Below, one piece after another: positions 20,729 to 31,693 of a stretch of DNA of 64,000 nt. The stretch is from NCBI GenBank assembly GCA_035578175.1, contig JAQMRL010000016.1, positions 1,117,501-1,181,500 on the forward strand, read 5' to 3'. Every line of letters begins with the position of its first letter. Positions within the stretch are counted from its first letter, which is position 1. Position numbers and translations under genes: made by a program. This DNA comes from Catonia carolina. Lineage: Eukaryota > Arthropoda > Insecta > Hemiptera > Achilidae. The notes under the pieces were generated by a model that had not been told where the DNA came from, did not search any database, and saw nothing but the letters and a program-made list of their open reading frames with translations.

Positions 20729-21640
20729 ACCTTTTTTGGAGACTTTTGCTGACGTGCAAACTTATTGGCGTATAAATCTGTACATAATCATCCAATTTTA
20801 GTGAAAGTTCATCAGAGTGCAGATTAGAGTGTTTCTATTGTGCACATTGAATCTCAGGACCAGAGCTATTTTATTTCATTATTATTTGCACTTTTTGCAA
20901 CCCATTCCTCTCGCGCCAACTGGTAACTTTCTGAATTCACGACCGAGACTGTTGGATTCGCAGTAGATTGAATAACATAAATCTATTATTCATTTAATTC
21001 ATTGACAGCTGAGTCGTTTGGAATTCATTTCTTAAATTGTAGATTTGTGGGGGGGTTGGTTAATCTCGCTACACATTGCCAATTTGTGCCGGACGCCTAG
21101 CCTAGCTTACCTAAGACGTATGCATTTTCAACGACCTGTTCACCAACCTATTTCTGATTGACAGTAGGCCTCTTATACGTGTTTATTTAACACACAATGA
21201 ATGCTTTGACATAATTTTAAAAGGAAGTAATTATCTATTCATTTCTAATCACACTGAATAAAAGATTGTGGTATATCGCATTTCATACGATGATTTTGTT
21301 CCACTGACTAATAAAAAATTGTATTCCTATCGCTAGTAAATTTTCCTGCAAGTCAATTTTTATTAATATAGTCTATGTATAGTTAATTAAAGAAAAAAAC
21401 CATGGTAAGCTTAACTTGAGTGAATATACTCGTAATTATTCGTGTAATGCATTAAAGTCAGTTGTTGATCACCTTTAAAGGGTTTGTACTACACGAAATC
21501 ATTTTGAATGTAACAGTGAAATATACAAAGAAAAAGATGGGCAAATTTCAATGGGAGCTCCACTACGTTTAATTTCATCAGAAATTTAGAGTATTTTGAA
21601 GACATTATGTTACTATATCTAATACGATCCATACACATTG
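20729..21640. other. Low-repeat noncoding stretch, nothing recognised
   Basis: No ORF of note and none of the window's repeat families. A G-run (about 21048-21055) and a slightly GC-richer patch near 21080-21130 are the only visible features. It may be host single-copy DNA. Confidence 0.5.
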
Positions 21641-21644
21641 TCCA

Positions 21645-21775
21645 CGGAGGTGGCCCAGTGGTTAGCATGCTCCGCTGCAAAGCTGAGGTACCCGGTTCAA
21701 TTACTGGCCATGGTGTGGAAAATTATTACAAGTTCAATCGCAATGTAGTCACTAATAACCAAGATGTGGATATGA
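21645..21775 (+). mobile_element. tRNA-derived SINE, Cys-like head (copy 1)
   Basis: An A-box-like TGGCCCAGTGG and a B-box-like GGTTCAATTAC flank a CTGCAAAG anticodon-like region. The body GTAGTCACTAATAACCAAG and an A-rich end follow. The same head and body motif (GTAGTCGCTAACAA) are at 61335-61470. Stem mismatches argue against a functional tRNA. Confidence 0.55.
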
Positions 21776-22805
21776 CTTAAAAAAACTAAAAAAATCTTCT
21801 GTGAAAAACATATGTGCTATGTTTGTTCATGAGTGAACTATGTAAAATGAAAAACAACCTAATTGTAATCGTGAGTGAATAATGCAAAATGAAAGTCAAC
21901 CCAGCTGTAGAACTTAAACATATGGAAAATCACTAACTGACGCTAAAATGCTTGAAAATAGAAGTTGGTGGTTTAAAAAAATTTCCATAACTTGGTATCA
22001 TATGTTAATTTTTGTTGTAAAGTGCATACTAATGGCACAATCTTGAAAAATCTCATTTATTTTCTGATTTTGATGTTAAATTACTGAAAATCTATGTGCC
22101 GCTAAAGTAACTGTTGTACAGAAAATGTTAATAATAAAATTTGTTAAAACAGTCCCAAATCATAGAAATTTGTACAATTTCTTGCCTATAGGAATATTAT
22201 AGACAGGAAGTATTGTGTTCATGTTGATTTTTCGAAATCGACTTTTCACCGGATCTACATGTTTTCAGACCCCTGAACCCAAAAAAACATGTTTTTAGTG
22301 CTTGGTCTGTGTGTGTGTGTGTGTGAACAGAATATCTTAAGAACGGAACATCGTACAAACTTGAAACTTATGTTACATACCACTACCGGACCCGACACGA
22401 ACATTTGCATCAAAATCGGTCAACCGGAAGTAGTAGTTCATTCGTGTAATTTTTCACTTTTTTGCGATTTTCTCATTAACTGGTCCTACGATTTTTTTAA
22501 AAATCGCCTGGTTTACTAAAAATTTTATGCTCTACAAGATAGGATAGGCGCCATATTTGCTGAAATTCTTAGTGAGGCTGTTTTCACATAAAAAAGTTTT
22601 TTTAAGATTGCGGCTCTAATATGCAATTTAGCGCAAAAATTTATGTATTGAAAGTTGTAGGCAATTTAAAGTTTTACAACTTTTATTCACAACTTTTTAT
22701 GCAAAACGCTTATTTTAGCGGTAATTAGCGATTTTCTATAATTTTTCTCACGAAACCGCGTGAATAATCGATTTTTTTAAGATTTCAGCCTTAGTATACA
22801 TTTTA
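21776..22805. repeat. R1-family repeats, one diverged and one minus-orientation copy
   Basis: 21776-22175 is a diverged plus-orientation start (CAACCTAATTGTAATCGTGAGTG). 22187-22805 is a minus-orientation copy from TATAGGAATATTATAGACAG through ATTCGTGTAATTTTTCAC. It ends where the mariner remnant begins. Confidence 0.7.
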
Positions 22806-22963
22806 CTATTGATGGCTCCCAAATAAATAATAAATAACATGGCGTCTTCAAACTTGAAACATGTGCTTTATAAATTGTGTAATTTCTAATAGAATGATAT
22901 TTTTCAAACAACTACCGCCATCTTTAGATCAGGCCGGGTACTTATGGGACCACCCTCGTATAA
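22806..22963 (-). mobile_element. Remnant of one end of a mariner element
   Basis: It matches the right 155 bp of the mariner at 3896-5157 (TGATGGCTC, ACATGGCGTCTTCAAAC, ACTACCGCCATCTTTAG, ACCACCCTCGTAT). All coding sequence is gone. It lies in the same place relative to zinc-finger gene 2 as the full mariner does to gene 1, so the insertion predates the duplication. Confidence 0.85.
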
Positions 22964-23049
22964 CGTATGTTTATTACGTATACGTGATGCGTGGCAGTGC
23001 CACAGGTGTTTCTGTCATTAAATATAATAAAATGTGTTGTTGATTTCAG

Positions 23050-24240
23050 ATGGCTGATGCAACTGGAGTGGGAGTGGACTCTTCAAGCAGAACAGCCTCA
23101 CAAGTGTGCAAATTATGTAGACTGGCTACCATTGACTGCCACAACAAGAATAAACTCATTGCGTACTGTGCAAAGTGTAAGAAGAGATTACGTAAACAAA
23201 GAACCAAATCTTGGTATGGTAAAATTAAACAGCTGTACGACTCTTGTTTGACTTGCATGAATACGTTTTATAATAACCTCTCATACGAACCACATGACTG
23301 TACACTAGAAGGCATATTCGTTTGTGATGGTTGTGGCAGAGTATTCCTCCAGAAGGAGAATATAACACTACATGTAAGTAAATGTCACAAAATCATTTCA
23401 AAAATGAATGCAACTGTAAGTGAAAACAATGGCCAAAGGGATTCAAAATCGGAATTGGAGTTGGAACATTGTGGGAGTACTTCTAGATTGAGTGAAAGTA
23501 GCAGTGGCCACAAGATGTCTAAATCAACTGACAATGTGATTGGCCAGTCTAAATTACCCAAAACATGTAAAGATTTCACTTGTAGTGTTTGTGGGAAGGT
23601 TTTTAGTCGTAAATACGATTTAACTATACATATGCGTGTGCATACAGGAGAGAAGCCTTTTAAGTGTAAGTTTTGCAAAAAAGCCTTTAAACATCTTGGC
23701 AATTTAAAAAAACATTTGCGAACTCATACGGGTGAGAAACCGTTCAAATGTAAATTCTGTAATAAAAAGTTCACAGATTCATCTAATTTAAATGCTCACA
23801 TGCGTTTACATACAGGGGAGAAGCCATTCAATTGTAAATTCTGTAATAAAAAGTTTACACATTCATCTGCTTTAACTAATCATGTGCCTTTACATACAGG
23901 GGAGAAGCCATTCAATTGTAAATTCTGTAATAAAAAGTTTACACAGTCATCTAGTTTAAATAATCACATGCGTTTACATACAGGGGAGAAGCCATTCAAT
24001 TGTAAATTCTGTAATAAAAAGTTTACAGTTTCATCTAATTTAAGTACTCACATGCGTTTACATACAGGGGAGAAGCCATTCAATTGTAAATTATGTAATA
24101 AAAAGTTTACAGATTCATCTGGTTTAACTAAACATGTGCGTTTACATACAGGGGAGAAGCCATTCAATTGTAAATTCTGTAATAAAAAGTTTACACAGTC
24201 ATCTAATTTAAATACTCACATGCGTTTACATACAGAATAG
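23050..24240 (+). CDS. C2H2 zinc-finger protein 2 (8-finger C-terminal array)
   Basis: A 396-residue paralogue of the protein at 5249, with an almost identical first 170 residues (Cys-rich region, isolated finger, polar linker). The ATG directly follows TTGTTGATTTCAG. The TGA in that tract closes the upstream frame and fixes this start. Eight tandem fingers follow. The -1/3/6 contact residues of fingers 3-8 are DNA, HAN, QSN, VNT, DGK and QNT (one-letter amino acids). From finger 4 on, the framework reads KPFNCK rather than KPFKCK as in protein 1. Finger 4 has HVPLH instead of HVRLH, and finger 7 KLCNKKF. The downstream sequence CCAATAAAAATACG (24262 on) carries an AATAAA signal. Expected role: nuclear DNA-binding regulator; targets unknown. 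Confidence 0.85.
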   Translation: MADATGVGVDSSSRTASQVCKLCRLATIDCHNKNKLIAYCAKCKKRLRKQRTKSWYGKIKQLYDSCLTCMNTFYNNLSYEPHDCTLEGIFVCDGCGRVFLQKENITLHVSKCHKIISKMNATVSENNGQRDSKSELELEHCGSTSRLSESSSGHKMSKSTDNVIGQSKLPKTCKDFTCSVCGKVFSRKYDLTIHMRVHTGEKPFKCKFCKKAFKHLGNLKKHLRTHTGEKPFKCKFCNKKFTDSSNLNAHMRLHTGEKPFNCKFCNKKFTHSSALTNHVPLHTGEKPFNCKFCNKKFTQSSSLNNHMRLHTGEKPFNCKFCNKKFTVSSNLSTHMRLHTGEKPFNCKLCNKKFTDSSGLTKHVRLHTGEKPFNCKFCNKKFTQSSNLNTHMRLHTE

Positions 24241-24522
24241 AAAACACACAATTGTATGATTTCCAATAAAAATACGCATGTGCTTCATCTTTAAATACCA
24301 TTTTTGTATGAACACAAATAAACCATAAAAATATAAATCGTGCAGTAAAATTTCTCTGCTATTCATGGCTTCTTCTAGAAGTTTGCTTATGTATAGAGGA
24401 GAGTGAAAGTGCAGATGTAAAGTTTGCAAAATAAACTCTGTACAATTAAAGTCATTCAAGAACACATTGCATGCGTAACCCCCAGGATGGACACTTGGTC
24501 TGATAAATGTGTATCTCCTTTT
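24241..24522 (+). other. 3' UTR and flank of zinc-finger gene 2
   Basis: It holds an AATAAA at about 24264 and another in ACAAATAAACC. It is nearly identical to 44842-45119 after gene 3, so genes 2 and 3 were duplicated together with their 3' ends. Confidence 0.6.
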
Positions 24523-25360
24523 GACTTTCTCTTCTCTATGTGAATATGTGGGAAGGAAAGTATTGTTTTCATGTCAATGTTTTAAAGCGGGTTTACTAAA
24601 GATATAAACGTTTTCAGACCCCGTGAACCCAAAAAACATGTTTTAGTGGTTGGTGTGTGTGTGTGTGTTTTCTAAATATCTCAAGAATGGAACATCGTAC
24701 AAAGTTCAAACTTAAACTTAAGTTAGGTATCACTTAGACGACTTGACACAAACATTTTCATTAAAATTGGTCAACTGGAAATAGTATTTTTCACTCTGCA
24801 ATTTTTAATAAATTAGCTCATATGATTTTTTTTTAATTGCCTCATACTACATAATTATGCTCTACAGGAGACAGTAGGTGCGCCATGTCCGCTGAAATTC
24901 GTGGGAAGGCTGTTCTCTCGTAGAAAAAGTGGTTTCTTAATATTGCAGCCTTGCGTATTGGATATATATCCTCAAAAAACATAACCCAATTTTAACCATG
25001 AGTGAATAATGCAAAATGAAACCCTACCTAAGTTTGGCTCAATATTATAGATAAAATTTCTGCTGTAGTATGCATTTAACAACAAAAGTGTATGTAATCA
25101 AGTTTATAGAAAAAAAATGATCTTCATTGTTTATTGTAAGCATTTTCTCTACAGAGCCGAGTTTAGTGTCTACAACTGATTTTTTATAATATTGAGCCAA
25201 AATTAGGTAGGGTTTCATTTTGCATTATTCACTCATGGTTAAAATTGGGTTATGTTTTTTGAGGATATTTTTTTGTTTAATACTAATGTTAGGTTATATT
25301 GTTCATAATTTGTATTGGCAAGTGAAAGTTGTGTGAGTGTTAAACACCAGATTTTTCTAC
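24523..25360 (-). repeat. R1-family repeat, shortened (minus orientation)
   Basis: It runs from TTTCTCTTCTCTATGTGAATATG to GCAAGTGAAAGTTGTGTGAGTG and TTAAACACCAGATTTTT. The counterpart in block 3 is 45120-46065, which retains more of the middle. Confidence 0.75.
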
Positions 25361-26255
25361 TCAGTTTTAATGGTCAATGTGTGTTGAGGGGTACAGGGGG
25401 GGATTTTGTACTCGGCTGTTACGTCAGAATAGCATGAATGATTTTGTAGACTACATCTGAAGTCATAGACCCATCATCAGAGTATACAAAATATATTGTA
25501 AAAGTACTTTAATTTTTATCACTGACCTGTTACAGCTGTTATACCGCTTGTTTTTACCTGTTAATTATGAACAAATTATGATGCAAAATAAAAACCAACC
25601 TTAGTTTTTGGCTTAATAATGAGGAATATCATCTCTGACATTAAACAAGGCTCTGTAGACAAAAATGGTTGAAATAAAAGTTGTAGATATTTTAATTTCT
25701 TGAAAATTCGTCTTTAAATCCATTGTTTTATTGATGTTCATGAAAAAAAAAACAGATAATCACTAATTACCGCTAAAGTAAGCGTTGTACAAAGATGTGT
25801 TTGAAATTAAAGTTGTATTTATTTATATAACTTTTGCGCTAAACGCATATTAAGGCCATAATCTTAAAAAATCCTTTTTTTCTTCAAGAGATTAGTCTGT
25901 CAAAGAGTTTCAGCGGACATTGCGCGCCTACCATATCTTGTAGAGCACAATTATGTACCAAATGAGGTAATTTTTTAAAAAAATCATAGAAGCCGTTTTA
26001 GAGAAAATTGTGAAAAAGTTAAAAATTGCACAAATAAACTACTACTTCCGATTGACTGATTTTGCTGAAAGTGTTCGTGTCAGGTCCTCAAGTTGTACGT
26101 AACTTATGTTTCATGTTTAAGCTTCGCACGATGTTCCGTTGCTGAGATATTTTGTTCACACGCACAGACCAATCGCTAAGAACATGTTTTTTGGGTGGAG
26201 GTGGTCTGAAAACAATACTTTCCTTCCTATATATTCAAATAGGGCAAGAAAAAGT
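25361..26255 (+). repeat. Shared noncoding segment plus truncated R1 (plus orientation)
   Basis: 25361-25560 (TGTACAGGGGGGGATTTTG, ACTACATCTGAAGTCATAG) is matched at 46075-46275. From about 25565 an R1 copy without its first end runs to AAATAGGGCAAGAAAAAGT. Confidence 0.65.
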
Positions 26256-27060
26256 AAAAAAACCAAATCTAGTGAAATGTGTAGAAGATGTCTCTTGAGT
26301 GATTCAAGTGAAACTGTTTAATCATTTGAGTTGATCTTTTGTCGTATTGTGTGCTGATAGGAGACGCATTTGTTATTCTTATTTACTCCATTCACTTCAT
26401 TCGTGTTTACGTGTATGGGGTAACAGTTTATTATCCTCACATATAAATGAAATTTTATACAATTTATTTCTTGTTCTACATAATTTATTTGTAATTATTT
26501 TATTATATTTCATAGAATGTATGGTTTCTGCTCTGTATGGTTATTTTTCTCTTCGGCTGATGTTAAATCAGTTTCCAAATGTAAATTGTAATTAATTGTA
26601 CAGTCCATTTGAAACAGCATGATAGTATTAATTAAATGGAATAAAGAACAGAGGGAATTTTTTAATGTGCTCATGCGTCAGTGCTACCACTAGGAATAAT
26701 TAAAAGGGAAATTTTACTTTCGAAAAGGGAATTTTTATTGAGAAAAGTTACCGTCATTCAGAGACTTACTATCATGCTATTTTGAATGGACTATATTTTG
26801 TTTTTTGTTATATCCATTATTATTTTTGTCATTATGCCAACATTATGAGAATATGGGTGGTTAGAGGATTTATTAGTAGTAATGACGGGTAGTGTGTTTG
26901 TACAGGCCGTGCCGCGATTTTCCAGGCTTGCCGTCCGACCGTTATTACGGTGCATACTATCTAAAGCGAAAACATTCCCTCACGTTTATTTCATATCACC
27001 CCATATAGACTCAAACGATTTGTAACGTTTTATAAACATAATTAATTTTTTACTTTGTTA
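26256..27060. repeat. Block-2 segment matched at 49430-50015 and 52130-52330
   Basis: An 82-codon frame (26347-26595) is open here and at 49527 but starts at GTG, has no family resemblance and is decayed in block 1, so I treat it as noncoding. 26850-26970 includes CGATTTTCCAGGCTTGCCGT and GACCGTTATTACGGTGC, conserved in block 3. Confidence 0.6.
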
Positions 27061-27214
27061 AGGAAACATAAAGATATATTACATTAATTTCTGTAAATAA
27101 ACCTTAGAAAAAAGTAGATAGGCTTAATGTATACGTTTATGTAAATAAAGACAAACAATTTGTAATTGTTATTATTAATAATGAAAATGTTAGTGATTAT
27201 TTTAAGGGTAATTA

Positions 27215-27590
27215 GAGACGGAAGGCGCGTTGGCACGCGTTTACCGCACGGCGGCCAACATTGAGCGGTAGTGGACATGAATGAGATGCGTGTGTATTAA
27301 CAACCATTGGAAAATGTAATGTCGCATCAACTGCATGTTACCGTTGTATCATGTGACACCGTCTGTCTGTACCCAGCCTAATATGTCATTGTTTATGGTT
27401 TATATTTTCAACAACACTAACTGTAATATGTTACACTAAAACGATAGTAGATTGACTCGGCATTACAACAGCGAGCTTGGAAATGTGTGGCGCGCGCGGC
27501 CTATATAAATAATTTCACTAATTCCATCACTACCTCGCCAATTAACGTTTAGCTCTGTTCTTTACTGGAGATCCATTCAAATATTGTAGT
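27215..27590 (+). promoter_or_regulatory. CpG-rich promoter-like segment with TATA box (copy 2)
   Basis: It preserves the block-1 arrangement: GCGCGTTGGCACGCG, ACGGCGGCCAAC, then GGCGCGCGCGGCC directly before TATATAAA (27502-27509) and the same downstream TTAACGTTTAGCTCTGTTC. Function is inferred from composition and TATA context. Confidence 0.4.
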
Positions 27591-28202
27591 CTCTTCGTGC
27601 CAACAAATACGTTTTCTAATAAAGTTGTGTAAATAATTGTGTTAAAAATTGAGGTCTGCTTATGGCATTTTTAAATATTTCAACTGAGTCCCAACTGTAT
27701 TTTTTATAAATGCGGTTTCATCCGCATGGTATTTGCACAGCGTTACTGAAACTTGTCATTTAATAACTTTGCATATTTTATTTTGACAACTAATACTTCA
27801 CACTTGTGAGTACTGCATTGAGTAAAAACTGGGGAAAAAATGTTGTTGATCTTTTGAAATATTTTCACAGTTGGGAAATGGAACGGCAAGTAATCAAGAC
27901 TGTAAATATAAGGAGATTACCAAACAGTAATACCTCCTATACATTTGTAAATGGAAAAATTTCAACTTGCAGACTGCACATTGTTAGGACAAAGTAATGT
28001 GGACGCATTCCATCGCTTACTTGTAAAATGTAAATTATGAACCAATGACAATCAGTTGATAGTAACTGGGCACTTACAGTTTCACAAATAGAAATGTTCA
28101 ATGTTTAAACAAAATTATATCGTGACAATATCTGAAAGGAAAGAGTGTTGAAGAATTCTCTAAATGTACCGACATTTAAAAGGTGTTAATTTAAATAATA
28201 AC

Positions 28203-28996
28203 GGGTGTTTTATTGAGGACCCATCCCTGATTATAAGAAGATAGAAGTAATAAATCTGTAAACTTTCTCTCCACAAATCGGTATGTTGCAACACCGGCCG
28301 CGTTGGCGATGTTGGTAGCAAGCTCGCCTCTCATCACGCGGTCTTGTCTTGGGTTCGGATCCCACTCGGGCATGCCATTTTTTCATACGTTACAAAAAAT
28401 TCATTTCATCCTTCACCGTCTGCATTAGCAGCAATTTGCAAAACAGTCGGACGTTAAACAAAAGACAGCAGTCACCACACTGCTGTCTTGTCTTGGGTTC
28501 GAATCCCACTCGGGCATGGCATTTTTTCATACGTTACAAAAAATTCATTTCATCCTTCACCGTCTGCATTAGCAGCAATTTGCAAAACAGGCGGACGTTA
28601 AACAAAAAAAAAATCGGTATGTTGGCAACAGTGCACTCAAGGACCTACCTACCTAAGACAGTTAAAATGTTCCAGTCAAGCATTAGTGTGGTGACAGCAG
28701 TCGTTTAGTTATATTGTCAGCAATGGTTGTTTCCAAGGTAAAGATTGTGGCTTTTAACATACGGTTGCATTCTTAATAAAACACCCGTAGAGTATTTTAT
28801 TAATAAAACCATTGCTGACACAATATAACGAAACGACTGCTGTCACCACACTAATGCTTGACTGGAACATTTTAACTGTTTTAGGTAGTTGTTTTTGAGT
28901 GCACTGTTGCCAACATACCGATTAGGGGAAAGAAAATTTACCGATGTATTACTTCTATCTTTTCATAATCAGGGTTCCGTCCCTAATAAAACACCC
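28203..28996. mobile_element. Foldback element copy 2, interrupted by a SINE
   Basis: Same family as 10223-10680, with arms starting GGGTGTTTTATTG and ending TAATAAAACACCC. A tRNA-derived SINE sits in the left arm at 28296-28611. Removing it restores the arm, since AATCGGTATGTTG is duplicated on both sides. Confidence 0.8.
28296..28611 (+). mobile_element. tRNA-derived SINE, partial head-to-tail dimer
   Basis: The first unit has GGCCGCGTTGGCG (A-box region), a B-box-like GGTTCGGATCCC, and a body with TTCATCCTTCACCGTCTGC and GCATTAGCAGCAATTTGC. A second unit starts within the head (CTTGGGTTCGAATCCC), repeats the body and ends in an A-run. The duplicated target AATCGGTATGTTG flanks it. The units are joined by a small palindrome, GACAGCAGTCACCACACTGC, which partly matches the host arm. 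Confidence 0.82.
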
Positions 28997-29694
28997 TATA
29001 ATAGTAGTAAATAAAAAATAGGGTTTCTGAGAAATAGAAATATATCGCACAAATGGTTACATGTAGCCTATTGTTGTACGGCTACCTAAAGGAGTCGGGT
29101 ATCTAATTAGATAATTGGCTCTTTTTGTAACCATTCTATTCAATCGTGATGAGTGTATTTTTATTATTATATAGAAAATCTCTGTCCTCATGACTTCTAT
29201 AGCTTCATGTACGTAAGGGAGCACACCGTTATGGAGTTGAGTCTTTGATCTGGCAGTGAGTCATACTGTGTACGATTACGCCTGCCAAGAGATCCACCGT
29301 AAATTGTAGACACAAATAATCGTTGTTATCTTTGTAAGTAGGACTTAGTTTAAGTAAGTGCTAAATAATCTTGCAATTGGTTAAGTTTATGTCATAAATT
29401 TATTGCAATTAGTTGGTTATTTCTTATAAGTAATTTAATTGTAGGTTTAAGACACTTAAATTGTTTTTGTAATTTTTAGTTTTCAATAAATAATACTTGT
29501 AATTCTTAAACTGTAGTGTGTTAATTATTTAATTTACCTAGATCCCGAAACGGACCTTAGAGATAAGTGTCACAATACATTATTGTCTAATGACTGGATG
29601 TGTAAGTTCAGTTGAGGCTGTCAACTAAATACATAATTTGGAATCTGTTATATTGTAGTAATCTGTTTCCAGCTTGTCATGTTTAGTTTGTTTT
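28997..29694 (+). other. Conserved block segment (copy 2 of 10681-11384)
   Basis: The candidate exon-like part with CTTT|GTAAGTAGG is preserved near 29330-29343. The AATAAATAA and GATCCCGAAACGGACC stretches also recur. No ORF. Confidence 0.35.
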
Positions 29695-29769
29695 ACTTTC
29701 TCTTGCTTATATGAATATATAGGAAGGAAACTACTGTTTTCATGTTGATTTTTCACAGAACAATATATA

Positions 29770-31107
29770 GGGTGATTCAAAAAGAGCGCCGGTTTTGATA
29801 TATCAAATTAAGAGATTTATTTTATTGAAAAACTGAAAATAAATACATCAACAAGTTCATCTTACCTTCCGATTTCATGTATGAAAAATCATGTCATGCA
29901 TGTGTCCTCCTCTACTGCGCTGGCACGCATCAACATCTGTCCATGAAATTGGATATTACTGCACGACAAGTTTCGACTTCAATTTGCCCGATTTCAAGTC
30001 ATTGATGTTTCAGGGTTTATTGGCATACACCAATGACTTCAGATGACCCCAAAGATGAAAGTCACAAGGGGTCAAGTCACACGACCTTGGTGGCCATTGA
30101 TGGTCGGAATTACGAGAAATGATGCGATCCTGGAACCGTTCACGGAGCAACAACATTGTTTCTCGTGCAGCGTGACAGGTGGCACCATCCAGCTGAAACC
30201 ACAACTCGTCAATGTCCATTCCATCCAAATGACGCCACAAAAACTCCCTAATCATCGTACGGTATCGGTCTCCATTTACTGTCACGGCTTGTCCTTCTTG
30301 ATTTTCAAAAACGTAAGGGCCGATGACACGGCCCGACCAAAAGCCGCACAAAACTGTCACTCGCTGTGCATACATTTCCCTTTCATTAACCCTGCGAGGG
30401 TTTTCTAAACCCTACATACGGCAGTTCTGTTTATTAACAAAACCGTTTAAGTGGAAGTGCGCCTCATCACTGAAAATGATTTTGTTTGCGAAGGTGTCAT
30501 CATCCTGCCGTTTTCACAATACCCAGTCAACAAACTGTCGTCTCTTCTGGTGGTCTGCCACTTTCAAATGTTGCGTCAACTGAATTTTATACGGGTGATA
30601 TTGGAGATCGTACCGAAGAATTCTCCGTACAGAAGAACATCTTAAACCCAATTGTTGAGAACGGCGACGTATTGATTTTGCTGGGCTAACAGCCACACTG
30701 TCACGAACCAACGCAACGTTCTGCTCAGTTCGGCCAGAACGACGACGTCCAGAACTTTTAAGGTCGACTGTTGAACCCGTCTCAAAAAACTTTTTCATGA
30801 GCCTGCGAACTGTTGATTCATTCGGTGCTTCATTACGTCCTAGAGTACCGCGAAGTCGCCTGACAGTAGCCGCATAACTCTCTCCACTCTGGTAAAATGT
30901 TTTGACGATTAACAATCGTTGTGCAATAGTAAACTTCTCCATGGTTAGACACAGACTGCAAGAGTATTACACTGCGAACAAGAGAAACTACAACTGAATC
31001 GTTAATCGGAATGTTCTCCGAAATAGAAATGAGGTCTAACAATGTTGCCAACCGATAAACAAAAATTTACCAGCCGTTTAAAAACCGGTGCTCTTTTTGA
31101 ATCACCC
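29770..31107 (-). mobile_element. Tc1/mariner-superfamily transposon, decayed
   Basis: The ends are 27-bp inverted repeats with one mismatch: GGGTGATTCAAAAAGAGCGC at 29770, with the partner ending GAATCACCC at 31107. The flanks are two parts of an R1 repeat (TTGATTTTTCAC on the left, ACATGTTTCAGACCCCCTGA on the right), so it inserted into R1. TA lies directly on the left and one or two bases away on the right. The interior encodes a transposase on the minus strand. Confidence 0.88.
29930..30942 (-). pseudogene. Tc1/mariner-superfamily transposase with premature stops
   Basis: An ATG at 30940-30942 (minus) opens MEKFTIAQRLLIVKTFYQSG, a helix-turn-helix N terminus of the type insects carry in Tc3/mariner-like elements. 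One frame then continues through VRRILRYDLQYHPYKIQLTQ, FSDEAHFHLNG (first catalytic D), MYAQRVTVLCGF, VWFQLDGATCH-like WFQLDGATCHAA (second D) and CDLTPCDFHLWG (third D). In-frame stops interrupt it at 30514-30516, 30412-30414 and after NKP near 30010. The three catalytic aspartates are still present, but the C terminus below 30010 is broken. The element is inactive. Confidence 0.85.
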
Positions 31108-31362
31108 GTTACATGTTTCAGACCCCCTGAACACAAAAAAAAACATGTTTTTTGTGATTGGTCTTTTTGTGAACAGAACTTCTCAAGAACAGTACTTTGT
31201 ATGGAGTTGAAACTTAAACCTTTGGCGCGCTACTAAATAAACATTTGCATAAATAAACCTTCACCTCGCCAGTAGGTTATTGGCATAGAGAAGGTGGTTT
31301 AATTTCCAATTGATTTTTCACTATCATCCGTTACCTATTATAAAATATTTTCATATACAGTT
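31108..31362. other. R1 fragment then unassigned AT-rich DNA
   Basis: 31108-31235 continues the R1 copy split by the transposon (ACATGTTTTTTGTGATTGG). The remainder shows nothing recognisable. Confidence 0.5.
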
Positions 31363-31693
31363 CAGCCGCTCTTAGTTTGCTCTAACTGTAAACAAAGCAA
31401 AGCCAGCTACTACAGGGTGCACGCTAGAGTCCACCACTTTATGGATGTGGTATTACTATTAAGTTAACTATGTTTTAAATTATAACTACTTAAAGTATTT
31501 AAAACATCAGTCCTGATATGATGTATGCCTAACAATTTCATCTATAAAAGTACTTTTAAAAGTATTTTGTATTTAAATACTTTTGGAAGTATTTTGTTGT
31601 TACTTTTTTATCAGCGTGTACACATTTTTACATAATGCACATGCTCAGTGACGTCATTATTTGTTTACATTAGAAGCAAACTAAGAGAGGCTG
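31363..31693. mobile_element. Short TIR element (MITE), ~331 bp
   Basis: The left end CAGCCGCTCTTAGTTTGC...GTAAACAAA pairs with the right end TTTGTTTAC...GCAAACTAAGAGAGGCTG, about 35 bp with few mismatches. The middle has runs of AAAAGTATTTT. There is no ORF. The CAG...CTG ends would suit a hAT-like MITE, but no clean 8-bp target duplication is seen. Confidence 0.6.

Noticed and set aside
22289..22519. ORFs with IKIGQPEVV-like text in R1 (also 2710-2895, 39798-39992)
   Set aside because: The same short frames recur because R1 recurs. They sit at arbitrary points of the repeat, occur on either strand with R1 orientation, and are interrupted in most copies.
26347..26595. 82-codon ORF, repeated at 49527-49775
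   Set aside because: It starts at GTG, has no recognisable family, is degraded in block 1 (about 8000-8160), and its persistence in two copies is explained by recent duplication.
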